Assembly: GCA_036250225.1 (NCBI GenBank)
Contig: JAPZLL010000006.1
Span: 1,302,001 to 1,366,000 of the forward strand
DNA: 64,000 nt
Reading direction: 5' to 3'
Source: Cercophora sp. LCS_1
Lineage: Eukaryota > Ascomycota > Sordariomycetes > Sordariales > Lasiosphaeriaceae
Position 1 is the first letter of the stretch; every line of letters starts with the position of its first letter. The notes under the pieces are model-generated. The model was not told the DNA's origin. It saw nothing but the letters and a program-made list of their open reading frames with translations, and made no database searches. Positions 32,607 to 43,996 of the stretch are shown in pieces. The position numbers and the translations under genes are program-made.

Positions 32607-33034
32607 GGTAGCGGTGGATAATGATACCCCTATGCCCAAGGTTGCTGTGGTGGTTTCGTGGGGACATGGGCAGTTTTCCTGTCTAGGTCCTAGTAGACCC
32701 AGCAAACAATACCATAACTAGTTACGATTCTTGGGCGCTAGTGATGCGCCGGTGGTTCCTCATTTCATCAATGGCGTTGGCGCAAGGATGATCGGGATGG
32801 TGGATTATATTCAGGCCTTTCACACGATGACGTGATTCTCAATATGATAATGAGCAACAACTTTACCTGAACACCTTTTTCATGCCATGTGTTGTCGTAC
32901 GTCCGTAGTATACTGATGTCGTTTGTTGCTGACACGACTATGCATCTGTGTTGTTGAGGTCATTCAGCCTACCCTCCCACATATATCATACACCGATGTC
33001 CATCATCAAACCATTGAGCCATATTTTTGTCGCA
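32607..33034. other. Convergent intergenic region
   Basis: 428 bp of 3' flanks of WWM1 (plus) and EMC7 (minus). No gene. Confidence 0.45.
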
Positions 33035-34038
33035 TTACCTCTTCCTCCTCTTTGCCTGCTCTCCATTACCACCGCTGCCCTCCTCCTTCTTCCCCGACCC
33101 AGCCAAGAACGCAGCCATATCAAACCCCCCAGCCGCCCCTGGCTGTCCTGTCGCAGCACCCATGATCCCGTTCATCGGATTACTCTTTTGCCTTTCCTCC
33201 CATTCGGCCCTCATCTCGGGGTCCACTGTTCCGGTTAGTTCCCCCTTCCCGGTTCCCGGGACCAAGAAAGAAGAGACTTACTATTATCAACGAGATACGG
33301 CATCCCGATAAAGATACCCATGCTGACCAAACCGAGGATGATCATGGGGTTTTTGAGGATCGAAAACGCGTTGACTAATTTCTCGTCAGCCCGTCTTCTT
33401 TCCATGCATGTTCTCCCTCTCCCATTCCACTGTCTTTTTCTCCCTCCTACTCTCCTCTCCTTTCTCTTGTCCTATCTTTTCCTCATACTCTTTTTTGTTT
33501 TCTCCTCTTTTTCCAATCTTTGGCTCCCTTCTCTCTTGTTTCCCTACCCTATCCCACCCTCTTTTATTCCCCCTTCCTTCCTTCCAGTTCCCCTCCAAAA
33601 TGTGTGTGCGCGTGCATTGGGCAATAACTCACATTTACTCCTCTCCATAAAATACCCCTTTCCGCCCAAAACCTTGACATCCACAACCTCTTCATCACTC
33701 CGTGTCAAAAGCTCCCCCGTATTCTCCCAATCATTCCCCCTATACGTCTCCCACACTTTAGTCCCCTCGGGCAAGATATCAACCCGCAACGGCGCAAACC
33801 CATACGTCGCACAGTGGATATCAGCCAGGTATGAACCGGCTGTGAGATTCGGAAAGACAAACGTGTTGGATACGGATAGCGGCGCGGAGTGGTATTCGTG
33901 GAGGGAGGTTAGGGTTGCGTGGGTTGAGGGCGGGAGGGTGGATGGGTTTGGGATTTGGGGGGTCGGTGGGATTCGGAGGGTTAGGGAGTGTGCGAAGGCG
34001 GTGCTCGCGAGGGCGAGGAGTGGGAGTGGGAGGTGCAT
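33035..34038 (-). CDS. EMC7: ER membrane protein complex subunit 7
   Basis: Three exons on minus (34038-33633, 33374-33282, 33225-33035) give 229 aa. Signal peptide MHLPLPLLALASTAFA (1-16), a lumenal beta-sandwich domain (about 17-130; LPPSTHATLTSLHEYHSAPLS, FPNLTAGSYLADIHC), then F-NAFSILKNPMIILGLVSMGIFIGMPYLVDN, the membrane helix and its conserved KNPM lead-in, and a cytosolic tail MDPEMRAEWEERQKSNPMN, Gly-rich and ending in Lys/Arg. EMC7 is a peripheral lumenal/membrane subunit of the complex that inserts tail-anchored and polytopic proteins into the ER. Intron 1 (258 bp, GTGAGT...ATTAG) is unusually long for this window and pyrimidine-rich on plus. Confidence 0.88.
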
Positions 34039-34427
34039 GTTCGCGGTTGCGGCGGGATTGCGGTCGGCGATGGGTTTGGTGATGGAGGTTTGGTGATGCG
34101 ACGGTTGGAGGTCAGGTCAGTCAGCTTGGTTGGATTTAGCGGGCGGTGGAGACATGGGGGTTTGATTGGGCGGCTTGGGGTACCCTTGGCGCGGTTCGGC
34201 CGCTGTGACCGGGGTTGGTTGATGACCTTAGCATCGCGCAAGACTTCAGTTGAGTGTTCATTCATCATGACGTGGGTTGCAACAGCTAGTAGGTATCTCA
34301 ACTACATCCATCAGAAAACTAAAAAAAAAACAAAGTAAAATGACATTTAAAAAAAAAACAGCGCTTGTTCCTTTCCCACGCAATTCATGACCAGAAATCC
34401 AAATCCAACCAGAAACCATTTCACCAT
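34039..34427. other. Short spacer between EMC7 promoter and MET17 3' end
   Basis: 389 bp with two A-runs (34320-34334 and 34349-34358) on plus. It contains the EMC7 promoter and MET17 terminator; both genes are on minus. No gene. Confidence 0.45.
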
Positions 34428-35945
34428 TTAAACAACAACGGGCGCCTCGGTCTTGGTCTCGTCTGCCGCTGCTGCGGCCGCCTTGAACGACTGCTCAAAA
34501 TCGGCAATGATATCATCAATGTGCTCGGTGCCGACCGAGATACGGATGAGATCCTCGGTGACGCCCGAGCTGACCTTCTCCTCGTCCGACAGCTGCTCAT
34601 GAGTGGTGGTCCAAGGGTGGATGGCCAGCGTCTTGGAGTCGCCCACGTTTGCGAGGTTGGAAATGAGCTTGAAGCCGTCGACAACCTTGCTGCCGGCAGC
34701 GCCGCCGCCCTTGACGCCGACGCTCAGCACACCGCCGGAGCCGCGCTTGAGGTACTTCTTGGCTGTCTCGTACGAGGGGTGGCTCTCCAGGCCGGGGTAC
34801 GAGACCCACGACACGTACGGACTGGCCTCGAGCCACTTGGCGAGCGCAAGGGCGTTCTGGGCATGGCGCTCGGCGCGGAGTGAGAGGGTCTCGACACCGA
34901 GGATGAGCTGCTGGGCGGCAAAGGGGTTGAGGGAGGCGCCGATATCACGGAGGAGCTCGACACGGACGCGGATGATGAAGGTGATGGCACCGAAGGTCTC
35001 CCAGAACTTGAGACCGTGGTAGCCCTCCGAGGGCTCAACCATCTGGGGGAAGCGGGCGCCGTGCTTGCCCCAGTCGAACTTGCCGCTGTCGACAATGACA
35101 CCGCCAATGGTGGTGCCGTGGCCGCCGATCCACTTGGTAGCCGAGTGGACGACGATGTCGGCGCCGTGGTCGATGGGGCGCACAAAGTAGCCGCCAGCAC
35201 CAAAGGTGTTGTCAACAACAACGGGGACGCCCTTTGCGTGGGCAATGGCAGCAATGGCCTCAAAGTCGGGCACGTTGTAGCGGGGGTTACCAATGCTCTC
35301 AATGTAGACAGCCTTGGTCTTGTCGTCAATGGCAGCGCCAATGTCCTCGGGCTTGTCGCCGTTGACGAACTTGGTCTGGATGCCCAGGCGGGGGAACAGG
35401 ACCTTGAACTGGTTGTAGGTGCCGCCATAAAGGTTGGATGTGGCAACGATGTTGTCGCCGGCGTGTGCGAGCGCCGCAATGGTAAGGAACTGGGCAGCCT
35501 GGCCGGAGGAGGTGGCCACGGCAGCAACACCACCCTCGAGGGCAGCAATTCGCTTCTCGAAGACGTCGACCGTGGGGCTGTCATGAAAGAGTTAGCACGT
35601 GGTCTCGCTACTTGGAGCTGCTAGGGTAAGCCTACTTCATTATCCTCGAGTAGATGTTGCCAAACTCCTTGAGACCGAAGAGACGGGCGCCATGGGCGGA
35701 GTCGTTGAAGACGAAGCTCTGTGTGGTGTTGGGTCAGTAACTGTCACCCCGCCCAAGCCATCGACAACGGGGAGGCTTACAGTAGTGGCATAGATGGGGA
35801 CGGCGCGGGAGTTGGTGGCCGGGTCGGGCTCCTGGCTGTCAAGTTCGTCCCACGGTCAGTTTCACCAGCTTTGAAGCTCTGAGACATGGAGAGAAGCTTA
35901 CCCCGCGTGGAGCTGGAGAGTCTCAAAGTTCTTGCTGTCAGCCAT
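34428..35945 (-). CDS. MET17: O-acetylhomoserine (thiol)-lyase / sulfhydrylase
   Basis: Four exons on minus (35945-35902, 35835-35781, 35718-35636, 35577-34428) give 443 aa, the usual length. The enzyme is PLP-dependent and makes homocysteine from O-acetylhomoserine and sulfide in the methionine pathway. Seen: [103 protein letters not shown] with the PLP lysine K209, and the C-terminal SLGV-type block ANVGDSKTLAIHPWTTTHEQL. A CACGTG E-box lies within intron 3 (about 35595), which may or may not matter. It forms a same-strand run with EMC7 and the MARVEL gene. Confidence 0.95.
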
Positions 35946-37833
35946 GATTGCGACTTGTTATGTAGCGAGGTGTTGTTTGTAACGTCTATAGCTCTCGAAG
36001 CTAACTTGTGGTGATATGGAGGGGCACGGACGAAGAAACGAGATGCCGTGTGAGGCGGGGCGGTTGGAGGGGTGAGTTGAGTTGGAATTGGGAATCTTTT
36101 CTTTCTCTCCTCAAGGCGGCACCCCCCTTCCTTTTCTATCTGTGACTACGACCAGCGGATGGATCGTCGGGCACCTTGTCTGAACACGCGCGTGGATTGC
36201 GAATTTTCATTACGGGAAGCTCTTTCGCTGCTCAGCTGTCGCCCACGGCGTGTAGATGCGCTGCTTTGGGAATGGGAAGTGGGGTGAAGACCGATTGCGT
36301 GCTCGCGCCATCGATTCATTGCCCCGCGCCCAGCAGAGTGACGCCTTATTCGGTAGCATCCCATGGGCCGTTCAATTCCAAAGCTATGCACCGTGTGAAT
36401 CCCATCCCGTCCCGGACCTGCCTGCCCAGGAACACACGCCAATGTTGGGATGGTCATACCCTCCCTTGGCCCAGCTCACCGCGGTGTTTACTTGGTATAG
36501 TAATTCTATCCATATAGATCCGATGCAAAAGGCTCACTGCCCATTCGTTCATCGGACAGATTGGCTGGCATGCAAGCCATCGGCCTACCATCCGGCTGTA
36601 GTCCCGGACTGGCTGGAGACTCGATGCGCGGGGCCATCACAACGTGCTTTTTGCTTGGCCACCCCCAACATGGACGGTCCCAGAGAGGGGCGCCAACACA
36701 AACAAGTTCCTGACCCAGATGCTCAGTCGCGTTACACGACTGATACTGAGCCTCCGCCTCCATATGCAGTGCTTACTGTCTGTGAGCCTCAAACTTCTGG
36801 AAACACCATACCAGCGCGAAGCAAGTGGCAGCGGCTCGGGTATTTTCCTTTATTTATTGCCTACCACCTTCATGGGACTGGACTGGACTGGGCTGTTGGG
36901 TGCGCATGGGAAGCCAAGACATGATGAGGGGCCCATTCATGGAGGGAGGGAGGGGCAACAACAGAGTCAAGAATAGACCAGACTCATCAGCAGCCACACA
37001 TGGAAAGTGCCGCACGTTCTTCTTGATGACGTTGAGCGGTGTCGGTGTTGGGTCAGGACCCCATCGCGAAGAAAAACCATGTTCATGTTGATATGTGAGC
37101 GACAAAGCTGTTCAACAGCTAAGCTGATCCATGCTTGCGTGCCGTTCGTTGTCCCTCCCCCACCTAAAAAAAGCTGCCCATGTCCCGTACGATGGACGAC
37201 CCACTGCACCTTCTTTTGCAGGTCACCCAACCAGCCCCTTAGGTAATATGTGCTCAGCTTGGGGGCTGTCTTGTGTTTTTTCCGCAATGCGAGATATTTG
37301 CTCGGTGTCTCTAGTTGGGGTTGTCTTGGATGAGCTCGGTGCTGCGAAGTTTATCCAGCCAACAAGGTGTTGGGTGCAGCTTTGACTCCACAAGGTGCAA
37401 TGATAACATCAAGAAACATGAACACGCCATAACATAACATGGCATTGCTGAATTTATATACAGTAATTCTTAGTTTCTAGTCTCCATGGTAGTATCCTCC
37501 ACCCATTTGTATAAAAAAAAAAATAAAAAAAAATACAATCAACGCCTCTCACACCCATATCCCCCCAAAATATGATGACTATGTACGGATGTCCATTGCA
37601 ACAACCTCATTACCCAGGTCCCGAGAGACGCAGCCCAGCTGGTCGTCTAGACCAGGCGAGAGTCACGGATTCTTTCACCGCTAGAGGCTGAAACCACCCA
37701 ATCCGACGAAATCACTTCGCCGGTGATCCCGATGACTGGCGCGGCTCTTCCAAGCCGCCGCCATCCTTCTTTTCTTCCCCAAGGCGGTGACCGGTAGCGA
37801 TCTCCCGCATCCCGCAAGGCTTGACCCCTTGAA
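35946..37833. other. Long intergenic region, no supported gene
   Basis: 1.9 kb between the MET17 start and the MARVEL 3' end. One plus open frame with ATG (36256-36924, 222 codons) has no family resemblance, no repeats and no membrane segment, and I do not call it. An A-rich run lies at 37515-37534. Confidence 0.4.
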
Positions 37834-38500
37834 TTAAGCCACCTCCTTCATACCCGCGGCGCCCGACATTTTCGGCGCCGAACCAGAAGCCCTGCGGCGG
37901 AATCCATTCTTGCACATCTCAAAGGTCAGGGGAACAAACGTGCTGATCCAAGCCCCGAGCATGACGAACGAAAAGACGACATCGGCTTGCGCGGCAGCGC
38001 ATACGCTTCCACGGCAAAAGAGCAGACGACTGAGGAAAAGGGCGAGGGAGATGCTGCTACCGAACCACAGAACGACGTTGATAAACTCGATGGCGAGGAA
38101 GGCCCATGGGTGTGCCACTGTGAACCATGGTCAGTTTCCCTTGTCTTGCGTCGAGTGTCGAAGGACGCAACATACATCGTGGGAGAAATTTGGACACAAC
38201 CTCCATCTGGAGAATAGAAATTATTGACCACACGCCCGAGAAGATCATGATGTTGATCTGAGAAGGCGATGCGGTAAGGGTATCGGTGTTGTACCAGTGT
38301 GCAACTGGAGTTCATCTTGTTAGTTTGTTGGGCTTTCTCCTATGCTAGATGCCGGATGATTGATATTTCAAGCCATCCTGGAAGCGAGTTTTCTTACCAT
38401 AGGCGGAGAGTCCCAGGATCACCAAGGCAAAGAAGCCCTGGATGCCTCGTACAGCAAGGTGCGGAACCTTGAGTTTCTGGAGAAAAGACATGTTGACCAT
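37834..38500 (-). CDS. MARVEL-domain four-helix membrane protein
   Basis: Three exons on minus (38500-38398, 38304-38176, 38117-37834) give 171 aa. The joined protein has four hydrophobic segments: VRGIQGFFALVILGLSAYG, INIMIFSGVWSIISILQME, FLAIEFINVVLWFGSSISLALFL, and the last around ADVVFSFVMLGAWISTFVPL. The blocks AHWYNTDTLTASPSQINIMIF and CRGSVCAAAQADVVF are typical of small fungal MARVEL proteins, which sit in plasma-membrane or vesicle membranes and help organise membrane domains. An alternative start is the ATG at 38491. The C terminus is short and basic. Specific role unknown. Confidence 0.85.
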
Positions 38501-38770
38501 TGTTGCGCTTGCAATACAAGTCTTGGCAGATGAAATTGTGTTGATAAAAAAGAGAGCTGCAGCTGGTGCGCTCAGAATAGAAGATAAGGTGGTCAAGGAG
38601 AGTCGAGAAGAAGAAGAATGAAGCGAAGGCAAAAACTTGGTGGTGGGAAGCCCAAAGTGTGGTTCAAGGGGGCGGGAGAGCGCCTGGATAAAATGAGAAA
38701 AAGCGAGATGATACCAAGGGACGATCTGTCATGCCTGCGACGAACTTCCAGCAGGCGTGAGATACCTCAG

Positions 38771-38793
38771 GTGTGTGTGTGTGTGTGTGTGTG
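38771..38793. repeat. (GT)n microsatellite
   Basis: Uninterrupted GT dinucleotide of 23 bp. Confidence 0.97.
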
Positions 38794-39809
38794 CAGGGGA
38801 ATTGGTTGTGAAGCTCTCCTGAGCCCTCCTGAAACGAGGATCACTGGGAACCTCCATGCATGATATCGCAAGCCGGTCCAATCCGGAGCCCTGATGGCAT
38901 CCAGATGCGGGAACACCCAGTACGCCGCAGCAATGCCGTCGTGCCCCTTCGCCGCATCTTCTCGCCTTAGTCGCCATCGTTGTCGACTTCAATCTATATG
39001 CGACTCAAGGTGATGAGACAAGTACCGAGCCAAGACTTTTATCCATTCGAAGTTTCGACTGTTCTTCCGGAATATTAGCAACTTGGGAATTCAAATAAAC
39101 ACAAACAAAACGCCTAGAAAGGCTGATTTGCCTATGTGGAAGATCATCTGTGCCAGGCGAGCACTCTGTAGTGTGGCCGAAGCTCTCGAAAAAAGTTGGT
39201 GATGAATCGCGGTGGTGCGACAAGGCGATTGCCGAAGATTGGATGAAGACCGCCACCACGGAGGTAGAGTACCACAGAGAAGAGGACTTCAAGATCAGAA
39301 ATTGGACCCCGGTCTCATTCAACAGGATAGTGTGTTCGAAACGGCGCCATATTTCGAGTTGACATGCTGGCCAATTTGAAAACTCGAGAGTCGTCGGCTT
39401 CTCAACTTCCTTGGCACTTGGAACGGTCTCGAGACCTTGGGTGGACCCCCGTGGTTTTCGTCAGGGGTTTGAGACCTAAATCTTGAAGAGGCGCTGGGTC
39501 TGCGGGTCAGTGCTTCTTCATGCCAAGCAATAATGGAATGGTGGGGGGCCACTGAATCGCGGGGAAGAACCACAGGGGCAATCTTCGGGTGGGTCAGTTG
39601 CTGCCGAGGTCAACTTCCTCTCCGAGGCAGGCTGGCAGCCTTTCTCCAGCCTCGCCGCCTTTGAGGTGGAAGGCGGAAATCTCGCGCCGGTTTATCCCCG
39701 GGCATCCGAGTCGCTGCTAGAGGATAAATCTGTCCTTTCTATGGTCCACCTCGCGCTCTGTGCATCTCCTCAATCCCCAGAAGGGGCGTCCAGGCAGTGG
39801 CCTGCGGTG

Positions 39810-39826
39810 ACGGAAACGGTTTCCGT
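39810..39826. promoter_or_regulatory. 17-bp perfect palindrome containing CGG-N9-CCG
   Basis: ACGGAAAC-G-GTTTCCGT is a perfect inverted repeat. Everted or inverted CGG triplets are the usual half-sites of fungal Zn2Cys6 factors. That it is bound is inference. Confidence 0.35.
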
Positions 39827-41018
39827 TGCCTTGAGATAGCTATTTGAAGAAGACCGAGGTGTCCGGGTGTGTTTTTACGGCCTTGATGAACGCCGAGGCG
39901 GCTGCGAGTGCCGGCGAATGAGACCGTGGGCGGGACCGGAGTGCTGGGAGCGTTCGGCGGCCTGGTGGACGGCCTAGGCCGTTCGCCGTATGAAACGACC
40001 GATCAGGGTCTGGTGAAAGTTACCGTCGCTATGGCATCTGCCATCACAACTTTATTTTTGTCGCTGTCGGTCACCTCTGTCTCCAAGTTTGAAGTTGGCC
40101 TTTCCCCATACCCCACAGGTAAAAGTGCGGGTACCCCGCATTGGATGTCAATGGAATTGAGGTTCTTGTGCAGAATACCAAGACTTTACCAACACGTCTG
40201 CTAGTAAACCGCAGCAATACACGGGAAGATAATGTCGTGACTTGCATGGAGCATGTGACGGCGTTAGAGAACATTGGGTGTCTCCCGTCGCTTGGCATGG
40301 AGGAATTTCCAATCTGGACGTCGCCCCATCAGCTTCGTTGGATTGGCAAGCAGTTCGACGGCTCCAAACGGCTCCAGGCTCCAAGTTCCACCCACGCATT
40401 CCTGACAGCCGAGGTACACTAGCGACTGTCTTTCGGAGCTTGCCACTTCTCTGCGACTCTGACGTAGACGATGCGGAAGAGACGGGTTGAGAATGGAAAT
40501 GGGAGGATTACACAGCATGTCATGATTTGGATCAAGTGAGCAGAATGCGCTGATGGGCTGCATCTCGCTGTGATCGGGGACTTTTGAAGGCCGAAGAGCT
40601 GATGTCGAAGGGAGGATGCATCTTGGCGTTCGAGATGCCAGGGTGATCCAACTTGGCTAGCTCCGTCCCTGGTCGCACTCGGCGCTGGAAGCCGACCACA
40701 TGCTGCCGAGTCGAAGGCCGACCCTGTTCGAAAAGGGGACTGGTCTCTGGTCTTCGGTCTTCTTTCAAAACCTTGCGGTGATACTTCTCGCGCAGCCCTT
40801 CTTTCTCGCGACGTCTCTTCCGTCTTTATTTCATCCCTTGTTGCCCGTGACTCCTGGTCCCAGCGCCTTCTGCTTTCAGCGTCAGCACCAGCGCCCCCAG
40901 ATTTCGGCGCCAGTGACGAGCCACCAAATAACGTTTCGCGAATCCGAGGTCAACGGTTGCGCCCTTTACATCGTTCGAGTCGCACATCACCACGTCGCAT
41001 CGCCATCTCACCGCAGCA

Positions 41019-43261
41019 ATGGGCCCGACCAGACGCGAAACCGAGGCGTACATCGCGACCATCTCGCAGCCCCCTCCGCCAGGCTCCCCATATGCCCTCC
41101 CGGTCCCGGGCACCGAGCGACCGAACCGCACTGCGGTGTACCGTCACTGGCGCTTCGTGAATGGGCCTCTGCTGGAGACTTACGACCCGGCGCATCAGAC
41201 GCTCCACGATCTCTTTGAGGCATCCGCCACTGCCATTCCCAACAACCAGTGCTTGGGATGGAGGCCCTGGAACCCCAGCACCAAGTCATGGGAGCCCAAG
41301 TATACGTGGATCACCTATGGCCAGGTCGCTGAGCGCAGGAAGAACTTGGGCGCCGGAATCGTCGAGCTGCACAAGCGGGTTGGTGTCACCGAGGAGAAGT
41401 ATGGTGTTGGTTTGTGGTCGCAGAACCGAGCCGAGTGGCAGATCTCCGGTTAGTTCCCAACATCCTCCAAGGCCCTGGAGCCGCAAGCTGACACAGCCCA
41501 GAACTGGCTCTCGTTTCCCAGTCCCTTTGGCCCGTTTCCCTCTACGAGACCCTTGGACCCGAGACTTCAGAGTACATCCTAAACCATGGCGCTATCACTT
41601 GCGTCATCTGCTCGGTCAACCACATCCCGACCCTGCTGAAGCTGGCGCCGCGCGTGCCTACTCTCAAGCTCATCATCTCCTTGGACCCTCTGGATGCGGG
41701 CGAACCTGCTGGCACGTCCAAGGCATCCCTGCTCAATGCCGCTGCGGCGCCCCTTGGCCTCCAGATCTTTTCCCTGACTGATGTGGAAACCATTGGTCTC
41801 CAGTCTGGTCGCGCTATGCGCCCTCCCAAGGCCAGCGACATCGTCACCATCAACTACACCTCTGGTACTACTGGCGATCCGAAGGGTGTGGTCATTACCC
41901 ATGCCAACTGTGTCGCTGGTGTTGCTGCTGCTCGTTCGGCTGACAGTGTCAAGGCGAACGATGTGCACATCTCGTACCTCCCTCTGGCCCACATTTACGG
42001 TCGTATGGCCGACCAGACCGCGCTCGCGGCGGGTGCCAAGGTCGGCTACTTCCACGGCGACATCACACAGCTGGTGGACGATCTCAAGCTCCTGCGACCA
42101 ACCGGTCTCTTCTCTGTGCCCCGTCTCTTTAACCGTTTCAACTCGGCAATCCAGGCTGCCACGGTTGAGGCGGATGGTTTCAAGGGCGCTCTCTCCAAGC
42201 GCGTCATTGACACCAAGAAGGCCAACATGCAGCTGGGGCCCGGCAAGGCCTACAACACCCACCTTCTTTACGACAGGATCTGGACTCCCAAGGTGCTCAA
42301 GAATGTTGGTCTCGACCGGGCCCGCACTCTGTGCAGCGGCAGTGCCCAGCTCGATCCCGACGTGCACACCTTCCTTCGCGCAGCCTTTGGCAACAACTTT
42401 GTCCAGGGCTGGGGTATGACAGAGACTTATGCGGTCGGAACTGTCCAGATGAAGGGTGATTTCACAACGGGCAACATCGGCGGCCCCTGCCCCTCGTTGG
42501 AGCTGTGCATCGAGTCGGTTCCCGACTACGAGTACACGGTCGAGGATAAGCCCAACCCCCGTGGTGAGCTGCTCGTTCGCGGCCCCGTCATCTTCCCGGA
42601 GTACTACAAGAACCCGGAGGAGACAGCCAAGACCATCGAGCCTGACGGGTGGTTCCACACTGGCGACATTGTCGAGGTGGACAACATGGGCCGGTTCAAG
42701 ATTATCGATCGCAAGAAGAACGTGCTCAAGCTTGCGCAGGGCGAGTACATCTCCCCTGAGCGGATCGAGAACGTGTACATGGGCAGCACCAACGTTGTCG
42801 CGACGGCCTTTGTCCACGGTGATCCCAAGGAGAGCACGCTCGTTGCCGTGTTCGGCATCGACCCCGTCCACTTTGCGCCCTTCGCCAGCAAGGTGCTCAA
42901 GAAGACCGTCTCGCCCGATGACCGGGCTGAGCTCAAGGCGGCGGCAAGCGACCCGCGTGTCAAGGGCGCATTCCTCAAGTTGTTGGATCAGATTGGCAAG
43001 AGCCACAAGTTCAACAAGTTTGAGATGGTCAAGAACTGCTATCTCGATATTGACCCGTTCACGATTGACAATGAACTGCTGACCCCGACGTACGTTTTCC
43101 CATTCCATAAACTTTCAACGGCACCTGTTTATGCTAACTCTTTTTTTTTTCTGCGCAGACTCAAGCTCAAGCGGCCGCAGACGGCGCGGGCCTTCCGGAA
43201 CGAGATTGATCGCATGTATGAGGAGATTCGGGCCAGCGAGACCAGCAAGCCCAAGTTGTAA
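41019..43261 (+). CDS. Long-chain acyl-CoA synthetase (AMP-forming)
   Basis: Three exons (41019-41448, 41502-43089, 43159-43261) give 706 aa, normal for the family. The enzyme activates fatty acids to acyl-CoA via an acyl-adenylate. Seen: TWITYGQVAERRKNLGAGI, WPVSLYETLGPETSEYILNH, the P-loop YTSGTTGDPKG (262-272), SYLPLAHIYGRM, GNNFVQGWGMTETYA, GWFHTGDIVEVDNMGRFKIIDRKKNVLKLAQGEYISPERIEN (the LACS signature and hinge), and a C-terminal helix. The intron-1 acceptor (CCCAG at 41501) was chosen because it gives SELALVSQSLWP. The last residues are SKPKL; PKL resembles but does not match a canonical PTS1 (SKL-type), so peroxisomal location is possible, not shown. A 509-codon antisense frame is a codon-bias shadow. 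Confidence 0.93.
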
Positions 43262-43419
43262 AATTACAGTCACCGATTTTGTTGATGGGATGTGTAGTTT
43301 TTTTTCTTATGTTTTACCAGAGGGAGCATTGGGTGTGTTGTATTACTTGTCGCTGGTAGCATGCACAAGGTTTAGATGTAATGAATACTGTTGTGTAACA
43401 CAATGGAGTGAGGTCAAGG

Positions 43420-43996
43420 TGTCACGACCCAGGTCATGACCTCAAGGAGGGCGCACGGGCCACGGTAAGACACCAATCATAGGAGCACAGGGCGCGGGGA
43501 CCCACAAGCTCCGAGCGGACCAATCACGGCGGACCCGGCGGTGTTGGACCCGGGCCTCGGGTCCAACGGACTCGGGTCCAACCCCGGACCAGTCGCGAAG
43601 GACCCGGCGGTGTTGGACCCGAGCCTCGGGTCCAACAGGCTCGGGGTCGCGGACCAGACTCTATGTATATAGATACGATGGTTGTGCCCACAACTGTGTG
43701 AGGACTCTTGGATCCTCACGCTAGCAATACATTGTTCTTGAGCATCGCTCAGTGAGACCCATCGTCCGGGACCTTGGAGTCTACGTTCTGCTTGACAGTG
43801 TATCACCCTTCGAGAGTTGTACTAGCCTTCACTCAGTCACCTTGCACCCACCCCACCTAGAGCATTGGACCCTGTCCGCTCTTACGATCTGTCTTTACCA
43901 GGCTCACCTCGGTGTACCTGGAGCAGGCCGTAACACAAGGTCGACAGTGGTGTAAGTGGTTACCGGGTCCACCCGCACCCGCACCCGCGCGTGACA
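43420..43996. mobile_element. Solo LTR of a retrotransposon (577 bp)
   Basis: The element starts TGTCACGACCC and ends CGCGTGACA, i.e. a perfect 7-bp terminal inverted repeat TGTCACG/CGTGACA with the TG...CA ends of LTRs. Inside are a 12-bp palindrome AGGTCATGACCT (about 43431), two 69-bp tandem copies (43531 and 43600), each with a TTGGACCCG...CGGGTCCAA hairpin, and a TATA-like TGTATATAGATA (43663-43674). No internal region, gag or pol is seen, and the 5-bp flanks (CAAGG and TCGCA) do not match as a target-site duplication. The superfamily is not determinable from an LTR alone. Confidence 0.72.
43531..43660. repeat. Two 69-bp tandem copies inside the LTR
   Basis: Both copies start GGACCCGGCGGTGTTGGACC, at 43531 and 43600. 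Each contains a 9-bp inverted repeat (TTGGACCCG/CGGGTCCAA) around a 5-base loop. Confidence 0.85.

Larger units (their letters stand above)
38501..41018. other. Long intergenic region with TG microsatellite and a CGG palindrome
   Basis: 2.5 kb between divergent genes (MARVEL on minus, acyl-CoA synthetase on plus). It carries a (TG) run at 38771-38793 and a perfect palindrome at 39810-39826. Short open frames (for example 39908-40204) show no known domain. Confidence 0.45.

Noticed and set aside
36256..36924. 222-codon plus open frame upstream of MET17
   Set aside because: No domain, no conserved-looking composition, and overlapping frames are also open; likely chance in GC-rich promoter DNA.
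41579..43108. 509-codon open frame on minus, antisense to the acyl-CoA synthetase
   Set aside because: It mirrors the sense gene's GC3-biased codons, has no family resemblance, and the sense strand carries all the acyl-CoA synthetase motifs.
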